64,000 nt of DNA from Cylicocyclus nassatus (taxonomy: Eukaryota > Nematoda > Chromadorea > Rhabditida > Strongylidae), in the NCBI GenBank assembly GCA_958299035.1, contig CATQJL010000223.1:78199600-78263599 (forward strand), given 5' to 3'. Shown here one piece after another: positions 23,267 through 34,499 of this stretch (position 1 is the stretch's first letter; each line of letters starts with the position of its first letter). The translations under genes were made by a program, and so were the position numbers. A model generated the notes under the pieces. The model was not told where the DNA came from and did no database searches. It saw only the letters and a list, made by a program, of their open reading frames with translations.

Positions 23267-24721
23267 TATAATTGCAGACGCATAGTACATAATGCATTAA
23301 TACGCGCTTCTGTAGTGGGCTTTTCGGTGCATGTTGTGGAACTGAAGATGTTCACAATGTACAAATTGTCATACAAAGAAGCCATAAATATATTTTATTT
23401 CAAACTTATGCTGTAAATTGTGAAGTGCAACGCATTTTAGCTGCTTTAGGCATTATATGCTATACATGTAAAGTCCACAGTATGTGTCTTTCCTGTACTT
23501 TAGTTTATATATCCGCATTACGCGCAGAATGAAGCGCTATTACTTTGACAACATCTTCCAAGAAAGAATGAATATGCAAGTAGCGCAAGGATATACATTT
23601 CGCGCATCAGGATATCAGGGGCATTTCTGCATTAGGCAGAACTTTTTTTGGATTATCTCCGATGGATGTTCTTTTTCATGAAACTCTCCTCAAATTTTGA
23701 CACTGTCTACCGTGCTTTGGATCGAAAGTCAGGTAAGAAGATCATGAGTAAGACACAGTAATGTAATGTTGTGCCGCTGAACAGAATCAGAAACATACTT
23801 GTATTAAATTGCAACCTGAACATATGGCAACTTTTGTCTTTACGTGAAATCAATTATACTACACAAATGTTGCCAAAACTCTTTGTGGATAAATACTGTA
23901 ATGCATAGCATTTGTACGCAACGATACTTATAATGCTATTGTTACGTCATCATGAATCTCAACCTTGCAATAATCGCCACAGGTTTTTAAATGCTTAGTA
24001 GATGTATTTTCTTCATCAACAAATCAGCATCTGCGGCAATTGGATGCATCCTGTTTCACCATATATGGCGCTTCTTTCTTCCTTTGGAATGCACATCTGA
24101 TTTTCTTTTCGGATTCATCCAAAAGAGTGCATCCAAAAAAGTAAGCTTTTTCCTGCTTTCTAAAGCAGCAGCAGAACTTCTCCCAACATGATGTCTTGAA
24201 CTGTAAAAAACGATTTCAATTGTCGAAATATATTGTACGGTAAAGAAACTGATTGCTTTGTTGAGTAGCTTTTGCAACGTGTTCGAAAGGCTCAAAACAT
24301 AGAGAGATGTAATAGGTATAAACTCTCTCGACGATTTATAGCAAAGGGAACGTTTGAAAACCTTTCACATGCGTGAGTGACTCAAGTAACCTTAACTCAC
24401 CTCCTTGTAGAGCTTATCGCTTACTTGTGCAATGAAATCATCGATACCCAAATCGAGATCTCTACAGAAAAAACACTTTTTCCGATCAAATTCTCAGATA
24501 GCATTCTTGAACATACCCTTGAAATTCGTATTGGATTACAAGGAGATCACCTTTTTTTCCTGGACTTAAAGAGCTCACATTTTGCGCCAAAGAGCAGCTG
24601 TATTCCTGAAAATGGAAAGCTTAGCGAAAGCCATTTCTCGATTACTGAATAATATTTCACTTCCAAATGCACAGAATATTGTCATTATCACTATCTAATT
24701 TTTTTACAGGCGCCGACCTCT

Positions 24722-25548
24722 GTCGCGGATTGGGCCCCCAGCTCCCAACGTCAGTGGTGTTAAGGCTCTCCTGCATCGGCGAGGGGAGCCAGGGGTCCCT
24801 TCCGTGAAAGGGTGAAACGACTATTGTGGTGGCATACCTGTGTGAACGCTACTAGTGCCTGCCACATGGGAACTCTATACACATGTAGGGGCCCTTGCCA
24901 CCAGCCTGCTTAGTAAGCTGCTCGACACCTGCGACTCAATCTTTTCTCCCAACTATCGACAGTTGGGGCGTGTACTTACAATCACGGCACTTAGCTAGCA
25001 TCGTGCCAGCCTTCCTACAGATGTTTCCACTAGGCTAGATTATAAGACACAACATTGATGACACAAATATCCCCGGAGCCACAGCCGAGCTGTGGCTCAC
25101 CGCTCCAGTACAATTCACACGAGTAAAATGCCCACCATTTATCCACAACAAATCCCTAAACTCAAACACAATGGGGTGGAGCACAATCAGCCAAGATCTT
25201 ACAACCCTAGGGGCCAGCAGTATCGAAAACCCCCCGAGGCGGTGTCGCCGGCATGTGCCAGGTGCGATCGCGCTCGGGGTTACCTCGTTAGCGCGGGGTG
25301 CCAGTCCTCCGTGGCGTAGATGGATGTGACGCGTGAGATGGGATTGGCGCTGTATCGATCGATGGCATTGAGACAAAAATGGAACCCGACCGCTCACGAT
25401 GGCGACAGCAGCGTAGACTGACTACGTGACTTAAACGGAAGCTGCGCAGGTGAGAGAGGTGAGAGGCGGGACAGCGCGAGGACGGCGTTTCAGGACCCCT
25501 TCGCAGCGCGGGGGCGGCCTCCTTTGAAGGAAGTCGCGAATCCGCGAC
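24722..25548. mobile_element. GC-rich insertion of unknown type (827 bp)
   Basis: Markedly richer in G+C than its surroundings and absent from units 1 and 3 (uninterrupted near 9985 and 52340). Short inverted ends GTCGCGGATT / AATCCGCGAC, flanks gacctct and aacctcc (imperfect). An open frame at 25092-25319 contains ACARCDRARGY, possibly a zinc-binding fragment. Could be a non-autonomous DNA element or the 5' end of a LINE; I cannot decide. Confidence 0.5.
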
Positions 25549-25567
25549 AACCTCCATATGCCGACGC

Positions 25568-25857
25568 TAGTGACGTACCCAAGATTGGGGGGGGGGGGGG
25601 GGGACAAAAATTGTTTTTCCGATGAAGGTGCTGGCGTCAGAAACGCACTCCGAAAAATTTTTGGTATGCTTCCTGAGATTTTTCGGGCTTACGACTTTGA
25701 AAAAAAGGAATTTTCAAGAATTTCTGAAAATCATGTTAGTTATTTACAAGTATAAACAACTCGCTTGCACATTTTTTACACTCACGTAAGTAAAATTTGT
25801 AAATTTTGCGACCCATTCTCGGGGGGAGGCCATCCCCCCCCCCTCGGTACGCCACTG
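25568..25857. mobile_element. hAT-like G/C-run MITE, unit 2
   Basis: Starts TAGTGACGTACCCAAG and ends TCGGTACGCCACTG. Long G run (about 18) near the left end and C runs at the right. Same family as 5908-6252. The target duplication is not clear. Confidence 0.65.
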
Positions 25858-26955
25858 GTGACTCCAACAGCGGTCACTAAGGGACGATTCTTCTTTTTTA
25901 TGCTCAAAAAATGAAATGAAAAATGACTTAGTGAATGAAGTATAGAACTCTTTGAAAGCCACTATTCTCCCTCCCCCCTTTCCTTATCGTCTTTACTGAA
26001 ATTTTCTGGAATGACAGTTTTATCATTATGCCGCTGCAGTAGTGAAATTTTCTTTTGTGCTTCTTATTGAAAAAAGACGAAGATTTTTCTCAATGCAGTT
26101 GTAGATCGAAGCCAATTCTTCGACATTTTAGAACTTATTGGTGCCAAAGAGACAAAAGAGTTACTGACAATCAAACAATGGCACAAATCTTTTGTGGTGC
26201 AGCCGCATATATCTTAGGGTGAAGAGGCCAAAGGGTCCAAAGATGACCGTTTTGATATATTCTAACAAAAAGATATGTTGCCTCATTTAGAACTTGAATA
26301 TATAAAATTTGATAAATGCAGTTATATGCTCTCAGACTTTCATATAGTTGAGTAATGATTCTCGTAAACCTTTTCTACGAAGGTTTAAGTCATCTATAAT
26401 ATCCTGTTCTAAATTTGTAAAGTCTATTATTGCATCTATAACATTCGGCTCTATTTCTGCGTTTTTGTATTTGTGCAGAATTATGTTAAACCTTGAACAT
26501 TGTCTCTTGTCCATTGGCATTCAGCTTTCCTGTAGCAGTGTACAATCAAAAACCGCACTTGCCAGCCTCACCCAGTTTTACCCTAATAAAGAGCCTGTTG
26601 AAACTGGTCGACTTCAAAAATACGCAAAATTCAAAACGATGCTATGGCATTACGTTCTTTTTTGTAGGTTGGATTGATATTTTGTTTTACGAAAACAGTT
26701 TGCAAGGAGAGATCTTTTTCAAGTTGTTGAACTGTTTAGTTTACGTTTCAGAAACATCAAGGTCGGTAGTAATCTGGTCGAAACTCCGAGTTTGAAGCTC
26801 CGCGTTGACTCGGAGATAACTCCGAGCTCCGTTTCTGAAACTCTGAGTTACGCTTATTGAAACTCTGAGTTCCGCTTTCGTAATTCCGAATTCCAACTCT
26901 CATGCTCGGAGTTTTGCTTTGAAAAGCTGTTAAGCACTTTGCTGCAGAAGCGACT

Positions 26956-27027
26956 TAAAGTAGGGACTCGAACCTGTCTGGTCTAGCTTAAAGATCCTAT
27001 CACTAAACCGCTAGACCATGACACACC
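26956..27027 (-). pseudogene. tRNA-like sequence (tRNA pseudogene) inside element B
   Basis: The minus strand has an A-box-like TGGTCTAGCGGTTTAG and a perfect B-box GGTTCGAGTCC at tRNA-like distance. The acceptor stem does not pair and the T stem is weak, so it is not a normal tRNA. It may be a relic captured by the transposon or a SINE-type promoter. Confidence 0.4.
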
Positions 27028-27289
27028 CACAACCCTAAAATTGCTTTGCCATAATGAACTCACTCATTCCATTAACGCTTAGCAGGTCAAAACAAGTTAT
27101 ACCAAAGCCTCACTCATTTTCATTTCTATCGGGCAGTGATGGTTCATCACGAGGATTGGTCTTTTGCGCAGCTGAAAGCTTCAAACAATAGAGAAAGCTG
27201 ATGGCATACGCAATGATAAGAATTGACTATTAGGATTTGCGCACAGAATAAATCCTCCGGGCAAAGTTTGCCCTTCCATGACTTCGTCT

Positions 27290-27655
27290 TACTTACCGTA
27301 TACCTACCGTAACCGTTCCATATGTCACCAGTGTATGTAGCAGATAGATTGTCCGTAATCTGCATCCCGAATAACTCCAGTGTACCAAATTTCGGCTAAT
27401 TCCGCCGCTTTAATTCATCTACCGTAAACCTATCGTAGCCCCGTCAGATGACACTGCAGTATAATCTACATGTCATATTCGTTATCGGCGTCCCGAATAA
27501 CCCCAGTGTACCAAGTTTCGATTAGTTTCGTGATTTTCTCCCATCTACCGTAAACCTGCCGTAACACCTCTACATGACCCGTTAGTAAAAAATGGGTACC
27601 ATATGCGTGATTAGCGCACCGAATAACCCCCTGGGCCAAGTTTTTACAAAATTTC
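27290..27655. repeat. Three degenerate ~120-bp tandem repeats in element B
   Basis: Each unit starts with CTACCGTAAACCT-like text (27299, 27419, 27544) and ends with CCCGAATAACYCCAGTGTACCAAG-like text (near 27367, 27490, 27620). Confidence 0.7.
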
Positions 27656-28271
27656 AAAATTTTGTAAATCACTGCGCACCACGATACCCCCATCATGCCT
27701 GCTTAAACTACGAGCAAAATGTACCCCGGAGGACTTTTTAGCTGCCCCTCTTCTTTTGCGCACTATTTCTCTTTCTCTGACCAAACTCAGAGTTATCTCT
27801 GAGTTCCACGATAGACAGGAACTCGCACCAAACTCAGAGTTATCGCAGACACTAGTTGCGCGTTTGCTGGCGCTGTTTCTTGTGCAGGACGATTTGGACA
27901 ATGTTGCGCTACTAGAAATAAACTCGTGTTAAGGAGAATCCTGCCATATCATCGCTTTCCGGATATGATTTGTTCAAACACCTGTTAAGGGGGTCAAAAA
28001 GTTGCGCGTTAGCTCAGAGATAACTCAGACTTAACTCTGAGTTATAACTCTGAGTTTCGATAGGTTTACTACCGACCCAAGTTTTCTGCTTGCCACTTAA
28101 TGTACCAATGCATCGTGCTTTTTGTGGCAGTTACTGAGGACGATTGAGGCGATGTTTGGATGTTACTTGGTAAAGAAATGTGATTTTGACTTAAGGCATT
28201 GTAGCTGTTGGAGTTTATCCACGTGCAGATATTTTTCCTTTGATGCTCTAAAACAGAGCTGAGAAACTGAC

Positions 28272-28485
28272 CAAGCTTGCTTTCACACCTATTTGATCGA
28301 ATAGTTTGGCGAGTTCATCTTCAACTTCTTCGTTCAACCAGTCCAGAACTAGATCACGTTCATGACAGTAACCCACTGTGTGATTTACGGAGTATGCCGT
28401 CGTGAAAACAACCTAAAATGATTTTATGCTAATCAAGAAGGTAAGTTGATTAACTTACAGCAAGTGTTACGCAGAAAAGCAACAT
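28272..28485 (-). CDS. Small secreted protein gene, copy 2 (exons 1-2; 3' end uncertain)
   Basis: Exon 1 (28459-28485) encodes MLLFCVTLA and ends at GTAAGT. The intron ends at ATTTTAG, and exon 2 (28272-28412, 47 codons) ends at a GTCAGT donor. The product is a signal peptide plus a mature segment with the motif YCHERD and an acidic helix (EEVEDELAKLFDQIGV). A stop-free stretch at 26332-26520 (minus) could be a downstream exon: it has relatives in units 1 and 3, although in them the reading frame shifts. The exon 1-2 structure is clear; the full protein is not. Confidence 0.7.
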
Positions 28486-28522
28486 ACTCTTAGACTTCTC
28501 AATGCATGATTTTTGTGTCCTT

Positions 28523-28530
28523 CTTTTATA
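28523..28530 (-). promoter_or_regulatory. TATA box of secreted-protein gene copy 2
   Basis: TATAAAAG on the minus strand, exactly 38 nt upstream of the ATG, in the same conserved upstream context as in copies 1 and 3. Confidence 0.6.
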
Positions 28531-29269
28531 CATTAGCCTTTGGCTTGATCAGCTTGTTGGACTATGTAGTTGTAACAGGCAGATACATCAAGTGACTAGA
28601 GTGCACAAGCAGAGTTATTGTACTCATGAGAGAAAAATACGTTTTTGACGTTGGCCTGAGACGACAGCAATTTCGTGGCACTATTGTTCGAAACAATAAA
28701 ATTATACCTCAGTGGTTTTTCGCGGTAAACCATGCCAGTAAACTGAAAGCTCCTACCGTTTTCTGTCCTTTCAACGCAAAAGCTCTCAAATTTCCCATCA
28801 CTAAACGTCCACATCCTTCTGTGTAAAGCCAATCGCTCGGTCGAGTACAATACCTTTCGTAATTTATGAAAAAAATTACTAGCGGTTTTGTATTTTAGGC
28901 ACAGAAACGCTGCGGCGATCTCGTGTGTTTGTGAAGATTACACAGTCCATAATTTTCTGTGGATCATGCCCCAATAGGTTTTGCCGCTATCCACGCAATT
29001 TTCAATACTATAAATTATACTTTTGACTGATTTTGGGATTCAGAGTTACATGAAAGGCTGCACTAGAACAAAAACATAGAGCTCTCAAAAGTACAAAAGT
29101 GTTGTTGTAAAAAAGGTTCTCTTCCTTGAAGAGATGGCAAAGACGCGCGCCGATATCAGGTCGATACAAGTCCAACCCAAAAAAGTGTCTTACATTCTTG
29201 TTAGCATTGGCATTACCTACATGACTCAGAAAAAAAGCTGACTCAAATTCAGATTAGTCTTGCAAAAAA

Positions 29270-29440
29270 TTTTTTTTCGAGGGCGTGGCTTCTACTACAC
29301 CTTTTATTTGATTTCGGGTTGTCGGGCTTTTTTTGGGAAACTCCCAAAAGAAGTTTTGGAGTGCGTGCTAAAGACACGCACCTTTCTCAATTCAAAAATT
29401 TTGCCCACCTCCATCCGAAAATAGTTAATGGGTCCGCCGC
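29270..29440. repeat. Relic of a G/C-run element, unit 2
   Basis: Contains GAGGGCGTGGCTTCTA, GGAGTGCGTGCTAAAGACACGCACC and CATCCGAAAATAG. A near-identical relic is at 54480-54645 in unit 3, so it predates their separation. Unit 1 near 13110 lacks it. Confidence 0.6.
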
Positions 29441-29487
29441 TATTAGTTGGTATTTTTCACCCGCGTTTTCCCGTTAGTGGCATCCTA

Positions 29488-30101
29488 CTCAGACAATTGC
29501 ATCGGGAAGTTCGCGAACGCTTGCTCGGCCACCAATCATCCATGCCGCGAGCTGCCCGGTCTAAACCGATATTAGACCCGATAAGTGACCGCGGCGCATC
29601 CTTTAAACGCCCGATAGTTGACCCGGTTACCATGCTTGTGAATCCTAGGAAGAGTGAAAAAATTTTGACCTGTCTTTTATGACAAGACTGAGCACAAATT
29701 GAACTTGTTAGCTCATCTGTCGATAATATCTGCTGTCGTCCATAACACTCAACCGATTGCTGAGGTTTGTTTCGTGAGCATATAAACTCAACTGTCACAC
29801 AACCCAACTCGAGAAGCGCCACAAACACTTGGGGTAGCCCCATCGCTGCGGCGTACCTCAAGCGGGTTGCGATTTAAGCTACAGCGTGCAAGAAATGCGG
29901 CCTTTGATAAGGCCCGCGGCACGCCAAGTGAGATGATTGGGCCGCGACTCTCCCGATAAGCTCTTTCCAATTTTAACTTTGGCCGCGGCGTTCCCGGTAA
30001 AATGTACATTGGCCGCGACGTGCGCGGCTGAAATTTTAAGGGCCGCGGCTCGCCATGTAGCACGCTTTGAGGCCGCGAACTTCCCGATGCATTTGTGTGA
30101 G
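29488..30101. mobile_element. Element D1: DNA transposon with CCGCGG words every 30 bp
   Basis: TIRs CTCAGACAATTGCATCGGG and, inverted, CTCACACAAATGCATCGGG. The TA at 29486-29487 is repeated at 30102-30103. Empty site in unit 3 near 54690 (ggcattctagttagtttgatg). GGCCGCG words start at 29981, 30011, 30041 and 30071, exactly 30 bp apart, with further ones at 29911 and 29939. Open frames across it are repeat artefacts. Confidence 0.8.
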
Positions 30102-31060
30102 TAGTTCGTTTAATGTACGAGCACTACATGGAGCGACTCATCAAAAGGTTTGAAATTCGCTGGGATGTGGTTTGTTCTTAAGAATCAATTAATTAAAAAG
30201 CAAAGAAAATTCCCTTGAGAAGCAATGTGTTACTCATCAACGCTGCCTTTTCGAAAGGCAATTTACACTGTCAATATTTAGATACTCTCAACGCAGCTCT
30301 CAAGCGAGTGAAAATTTTCAGAAATGACTGTTGGATGTGACTTTGAGTACGGTACACAACCAATGAACTGATAATCTGTCCCGCATCTGCAAAACACATA
30401 GTCATTAGCAGATATAAGCAATTCAAACAAACTTTCGAGTGCGCGGTCAAGTGAATATAGTTACTACAATCTTTCTTTCGCTTTGATTGAGATGTGGTGA
30501 GTTATTATTTCGAAACAAGCATGGTTCGCGCAGTAAGGCCCTGCGTCCTGCCATTTCTAGATGCAAGTCCTAGCTTTGGTAAGAAGATGAATAATGATTC
30601 GCAAATACGAAAAGTAGATTTGAAAGTACGTATCAAGACCTCGACAACTGTGATTAGATCGTAACTAGGATCTCACGAATCAATATTTTCTTCTAAGTTT
30701 GGTGCAGAATTACCATTTCTATGCATTTTTTTCTACGTGTTTTAGTACGCTGCTTTTGTCTCAAACTTATTTATGCGCCAAACTTGGCAGTCTAAGGCGT
30801 TTTCATCTTGATTAACAGGTCTTAGATCTTAGCACAAGGCGACGACATTGTCTACACGGCCTATATGTTTATTTTGCGTTGTAACTGTTCAGTAGATTAA
30901 TTGATATTACCTTCATAAAAACTGACAACTCAGCTGTCGTTTCACAAGCTAACCAAATTAGACAGACCCATGAACTTTTTCCATCCGCGTCCGCAATTCT
31001 GTATAAACCGACGAGCCCGAAACATATAGAGTTGGGATGGACTATGTGATCAGACATGGA

Positions 31061-31779
31061 CGGGGCTCAGCAAAGGGGGCGTTTTCATATGCTAGATGTA
31101 TTTATTTGAGAGAAAAGCAAAAGGGGAGTCGTAAAGTCTCCAATGGTGTTTACCGGAACTGACAAAGTATTGGCAAACACATTCCGAACCTGAATTTTAG
31201 GCTCTAACATCATTTTACCATTATCAAGTAAATTAACACGTTACAAACACGATTAGTGTATAAATTGTGTGCACACCATCCCAACGTGTTGAGACATGAT
31301 TTTCATGCAAAAAAAGATCAAAAATCAGTTCATTCAACAGGACTAAGCAATATTGACCCAGCAAATTTTGAATATTGCTTTGCGACGATAATCAAAACAA
31401 AAATATGAAGTTATGAACAAATTATGTGAAGGAAAGGACTTGCAAGTGTTTTCCTAATTTACTTTGCTCCCGCGCAACCTGGGAGTACTCTGACTGAGAT
31501 TGCGCGGGACTAAACAAAGTCATAATTTACCCCTTCCTCACATAATTTTCAGAAAATTCTCACTTCAATCTCTTCTCTAAATCAAGATCTACGTATTAGC
31601 ACTAGACTCAAGTTTATCCATTTGACTCAAGTTTCGTCCCTCTGCTTTGCTATGACCATATTTCGCTGCATATGAGCCGTACTTCTACAAAAGCCACAAA
31701 ATAATGTTCGTAAACTTCTGTAATGTCGAAAGGGGCTTCGTTTCCAAGATTCTCAAAGCACACCTTGTGCTGAGCCCTG
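31061..31779. mobile_element. hAT-like element, unit 3 (719 bp)
   Basis: Starts CGGGGCTCAGCA and ends TGCTGAGCCCTG. Flanks GACATGGA (31053-31060) and AACTTGGA (31780-31787) match partly. Units 1 (near 76) and 2 (near 13657) are uninterrupted. Orthologue in unit 4 at 57138-59610. Confidence 0.75.
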
Positions 31780-32576
31780 AACTTGGATGTAAGTGTGCTA
31801 AATCCTAAATTCAAGGACTTAGTTTAGTCCTCAAGTTGTTGTAAGTAGTCCTGACCATCCATCTTTGAGATAACACATATTTCCAATTTCCCTCTCACAT
31901 CATTTTCCGCAACGTGTGCTCTTTCCGCTACTGTCATCTGCACAAAGTGAGCGGCTTGAAAATGTTTTCAAGAAGGAGAAAAGAAATGAGTTACTTGGGA
32001 TCTTGGGTCTGATGTCCAAAACATATGCTTTTACCTATGCTTACGCGAGAAAAAAGCAATCACAGCTTTCCTCCATCTACTGCATTTTAAATATTTCAAG
32101 CACACTAGTTAGCAGCCATTATTCTGGGTTTGTTACCGTTGAAGCAAGCCTAGAGAGTGCGGTCAATTTCTGTATAAATCATTAGGAGAATGCAGAAGTT
32201 ATACCGCACTTTCACGGAAAGTTTGTTGAAACCTTTGAGAAAATGCTACTCACTGCATCCGATACAAATATTTTTTTCATATTCAAAACAATAGTTTTGC
32301 TGCATTATCAAGGTGAACGTTTCGCGCTGAGACTGTCGAAAATTTAGACATCGTCCTTCTTTACATGCTTTCTTATCATCGAAGTGAGGAGTATTGATAT
32401 CAACCAGTCATTAGCAGTATCGCAAAAGAATCTCACACTTATAGCTAACTCATTAGCCTCTGATACAGCACCGCTCGTATTATTTGGAAAAAACGACGCG
32501 CAGTTGCCCGATTCATGTGACATCACCGTAGCATGGCCGTATCTCGCTTCAGAGTGGACGAATTCTTAATCCAAGG

Positions 32577-32698
32577 TGTTGTAGTCCTTGTCTTGTGGGG
32601 TTGAGTCGAACCGGACACAGTGGAATATTCAGTAGTTTATTAGCTGATCAGAATAGTGAATGAGTTAAATGGCTACGGTACCTAAATATACACACACA
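32577..32698 (-). repeat. 3' LTR of Gypsy 2, internally deleted
   Basis: Only the first ~122 plus-strand bases of the LTR remain (R/U5 side), then TCTCCCCCTTAAG, which is the reverse of the polypurine tract. About 178 bp of U3 are missing compared with the other LTR. Confidence 0.82.
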
Positions 32699-32710
32699 TC
32701 TCCCCCTTAA
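32699..32710 (-). other. Polypurine tract of Gypsy 2
   Basis: On the element strand: TTAAGGGGGAGA, immediately before the shortened 3' LTR. Confidence 0.7.
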
Positions 32711-32714
32711 GTTT

Positions 32715-34499
32715 TTAATTGTATCGTTTTTTCGACGGATCCACTTCGAGGCGGTGCGGTGGCTGGTGGATCCTCTGCGAGCGACGGCGAGCACGCGACA
32801 GCGACGGTGGAGTGATGAAGTCCTCGGCGTCCCTAGGCTTAACATCAAGAGTTGGCGGCGTCCCTTTGGTGGTATCAGCTTTCTGGGCAGCGGATGCGGG
32901 AATATCCACGGTCACGGCGGAAGTCAATGTTCTGGGAAGGTCGAAGTCTAGAAGGTCGAATTTCAACAGCGTGCGGGTGGCATCGGGAACAACACGAGGA
33001 CGCAGCTGGTTGGCATGGCGTCTCCATACAAATCCTTCGACTTCGACGTTGTGAAGTGAGCGTCCAATCCTTGATCGTACACGTCCTGGAGTCCAACCAG
33101 GTTTCGATGGATTGCGATAGTCGCGAGCATAGACGGCATCGTAGACTTCGAATTGCTTCTTCTTGGCTCCATGGTTGCGATTGTACTGAGCTTCCATCGC
33201 AGGTTTCGATCCGGGAGAGCAGCTTGGTGTGGCAGTTCTGGCGTCAGTGACCCAACGCGAGAGTGGTGTAATCATCCTTAGTTCAAGAAACATCTCTGCG
33301 GGCGAAAGATTATCAGGCGAAGACGAGCAGGGCGTACAGCGGTAGCATAGCAGTAGTTTTGTCAGCGCTTCCGGAAGGTTCCCTTCTCCTTTCAGCTTCA
33401 GAACTTCTCTCTTAAAAATTCCGACGAAGCGTTCAGCAAGTCCATTCGACTGCGGATGGAAGGGCGGAGTCCGAATGTGCTTGATCCTGTACTTCCTGCA
33501 GAAATCGAACTGGGAAGAGAATTGTGTGCCGTTGTTCGAAACAAGCGTTTCTGGAAATCCAAATCTGCTGAAGATATTCAGAAGTTCCTGCGCAGTAGCT
33601 GATGACGTCGTCGTTTGCATTTCTACGATTTCGGGCCAGCGGGAGTACGCATTCACGACGACAAGGTACACATGTCCGTAGAGCGGTCCAGCAAAGTCGA
33701 TATGCAAACGTTCCATCGGGCGAGTTGCAACCGGCCATGGAGTCAATTCAGCTTTCACGGGATTCTTAGCGGCAAGTTGACAATTCCGACAGCATTCCAC
33801 AGTCTTCTTGACGTCTTCTTCGATACCAGGCCAGTAGACGTAGTTGCGGGTAAGCAGCTTCATTCGGGTCTGTCCAGGGTGTCCATCGTGTAACATTCGC
33901 AAAATCTTCTTCCTCAGCGGAGTTGGTACGACGATCCTGGATCCAAAGAAGATACATCCGTTGAAGGTGCAGAGTTCTTTTTGCTGGCTCCTATAGTTGA
34001 ACAACGGCGTTCCGGGAAGCGCTTTTGACCAGTGTCCTGTCTGGAGGCAGTTCAGCAACTCCAACAACACGGCGTCCTTTTTCATGGCAGCGCGTACGTC
34101 TTCCACGGTAACTGGCAGCTGGTCAAGTGTTTCCTCGTAAGTAGCTGTGACATCAGCTTCTACTGTAGCGATGATGACGTCTTCGTCCGGCGCACTCCGG
34201 TAGGAAAGCAGCCGGGAGAGAGCATCGGCCTGGCCAAACGATGTCGTAGAGCAATACTTAATGTCAAAATCGTATGCGAGTAGCGTCATCGACCATCGTT
34301 GTAGACGATTAGCAGTGTAAGCAGGCACTCCTTTCTTGCTCCCGAAGATGGTGAGTAGAGGGCGGTGGTCAGCAGAGTAAATCTTCGTCCATAGATGTAA
34401 CGGTGGAATCTCTTGACGGCAAAAACTAGGGCCAATCCCTCCTTCTCGATCTGCGAGTAGTTCTTCTCTGTGGCAGTTTGGGCACGACTTGCATGGCAT
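32715..34499 (-). pseudogene. pol: Gypsy 2 RNase H end and integrase
   Basis: 594-codon frame: DHRPLLTIFG and ADALSR of RNase H; integrase zinc domain HDGHPGQTRMK ... CCRNCQ; core HIDFAGP, then VSNNGTQFSS, then NGLAERFV. The second catalytic Asp of the DDE triad (SDNG in Gypsy 1) is Asn here (codon 33534-33536). C-terminal domain RRHANQLRPR and a basic tail end just before the PPT. Confidence 0.92.

Larger units (their letters stand above)
26761..28077. mobile_element. Element B: DNA transposon with CTCNGAG word arrays
   Basis: TIRs GGTCGGTAGTAATCT and GGTCGGTAGTAAACCT, 3-bp duplication CAA (26758-26760, 28078-28080). Empty site in unit 1 near 10930 (aacatcaggtttcctac). The word CTCCGAG/CTCTGAG/CTCAGAG occurs at 26784, 26809, 26820, 26841, 26863, 26905, 27786, 27797, 27833, 28013, 28035 and 28048. 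Three ~120-bp degenerate repeats and a tRNA-like sequence lie inside. No transposase seen. Confidence 0.85.
13580..30976. repeat. Tandem array unit 2
   Basis: Second copy of the tandem segment. It starts with the same head as unit 1 and stays colinear to about 14000. The counterpart of unit 1 positions about 450-4870 is then missing: the text at 13998-14010 (catagatctgatcc) matches unit 1 at 4872-4885. That gap is occupied by a mariner-like end (14012), a Gypsy element, an RTE fragment and unassigned sequence, and homology resumes near 20805 (unit 1 about 4890). The remainder is colinear with unit 1 and more similar to unit 3, sharing insertions at 22727 and 29260-29440. Confidence 0.83.

Noticed and set aside
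26956..27027. Functional tRNA gene
   Set aside because: A and B boxes are present but the acceptor and T stems do not pair; kept only as a tRNA-like pseudogene.
27290..27655. CRISPR-like array
   Set aside because: Repeats are long, degenerate and without regular spacers; eukaryotic transposon interior.
32719..33250. Plus-strand open frames opposite the Gypsy 2 integrase
   Set aside because: Antisense shadows of the pol frame; no motifs of their own.
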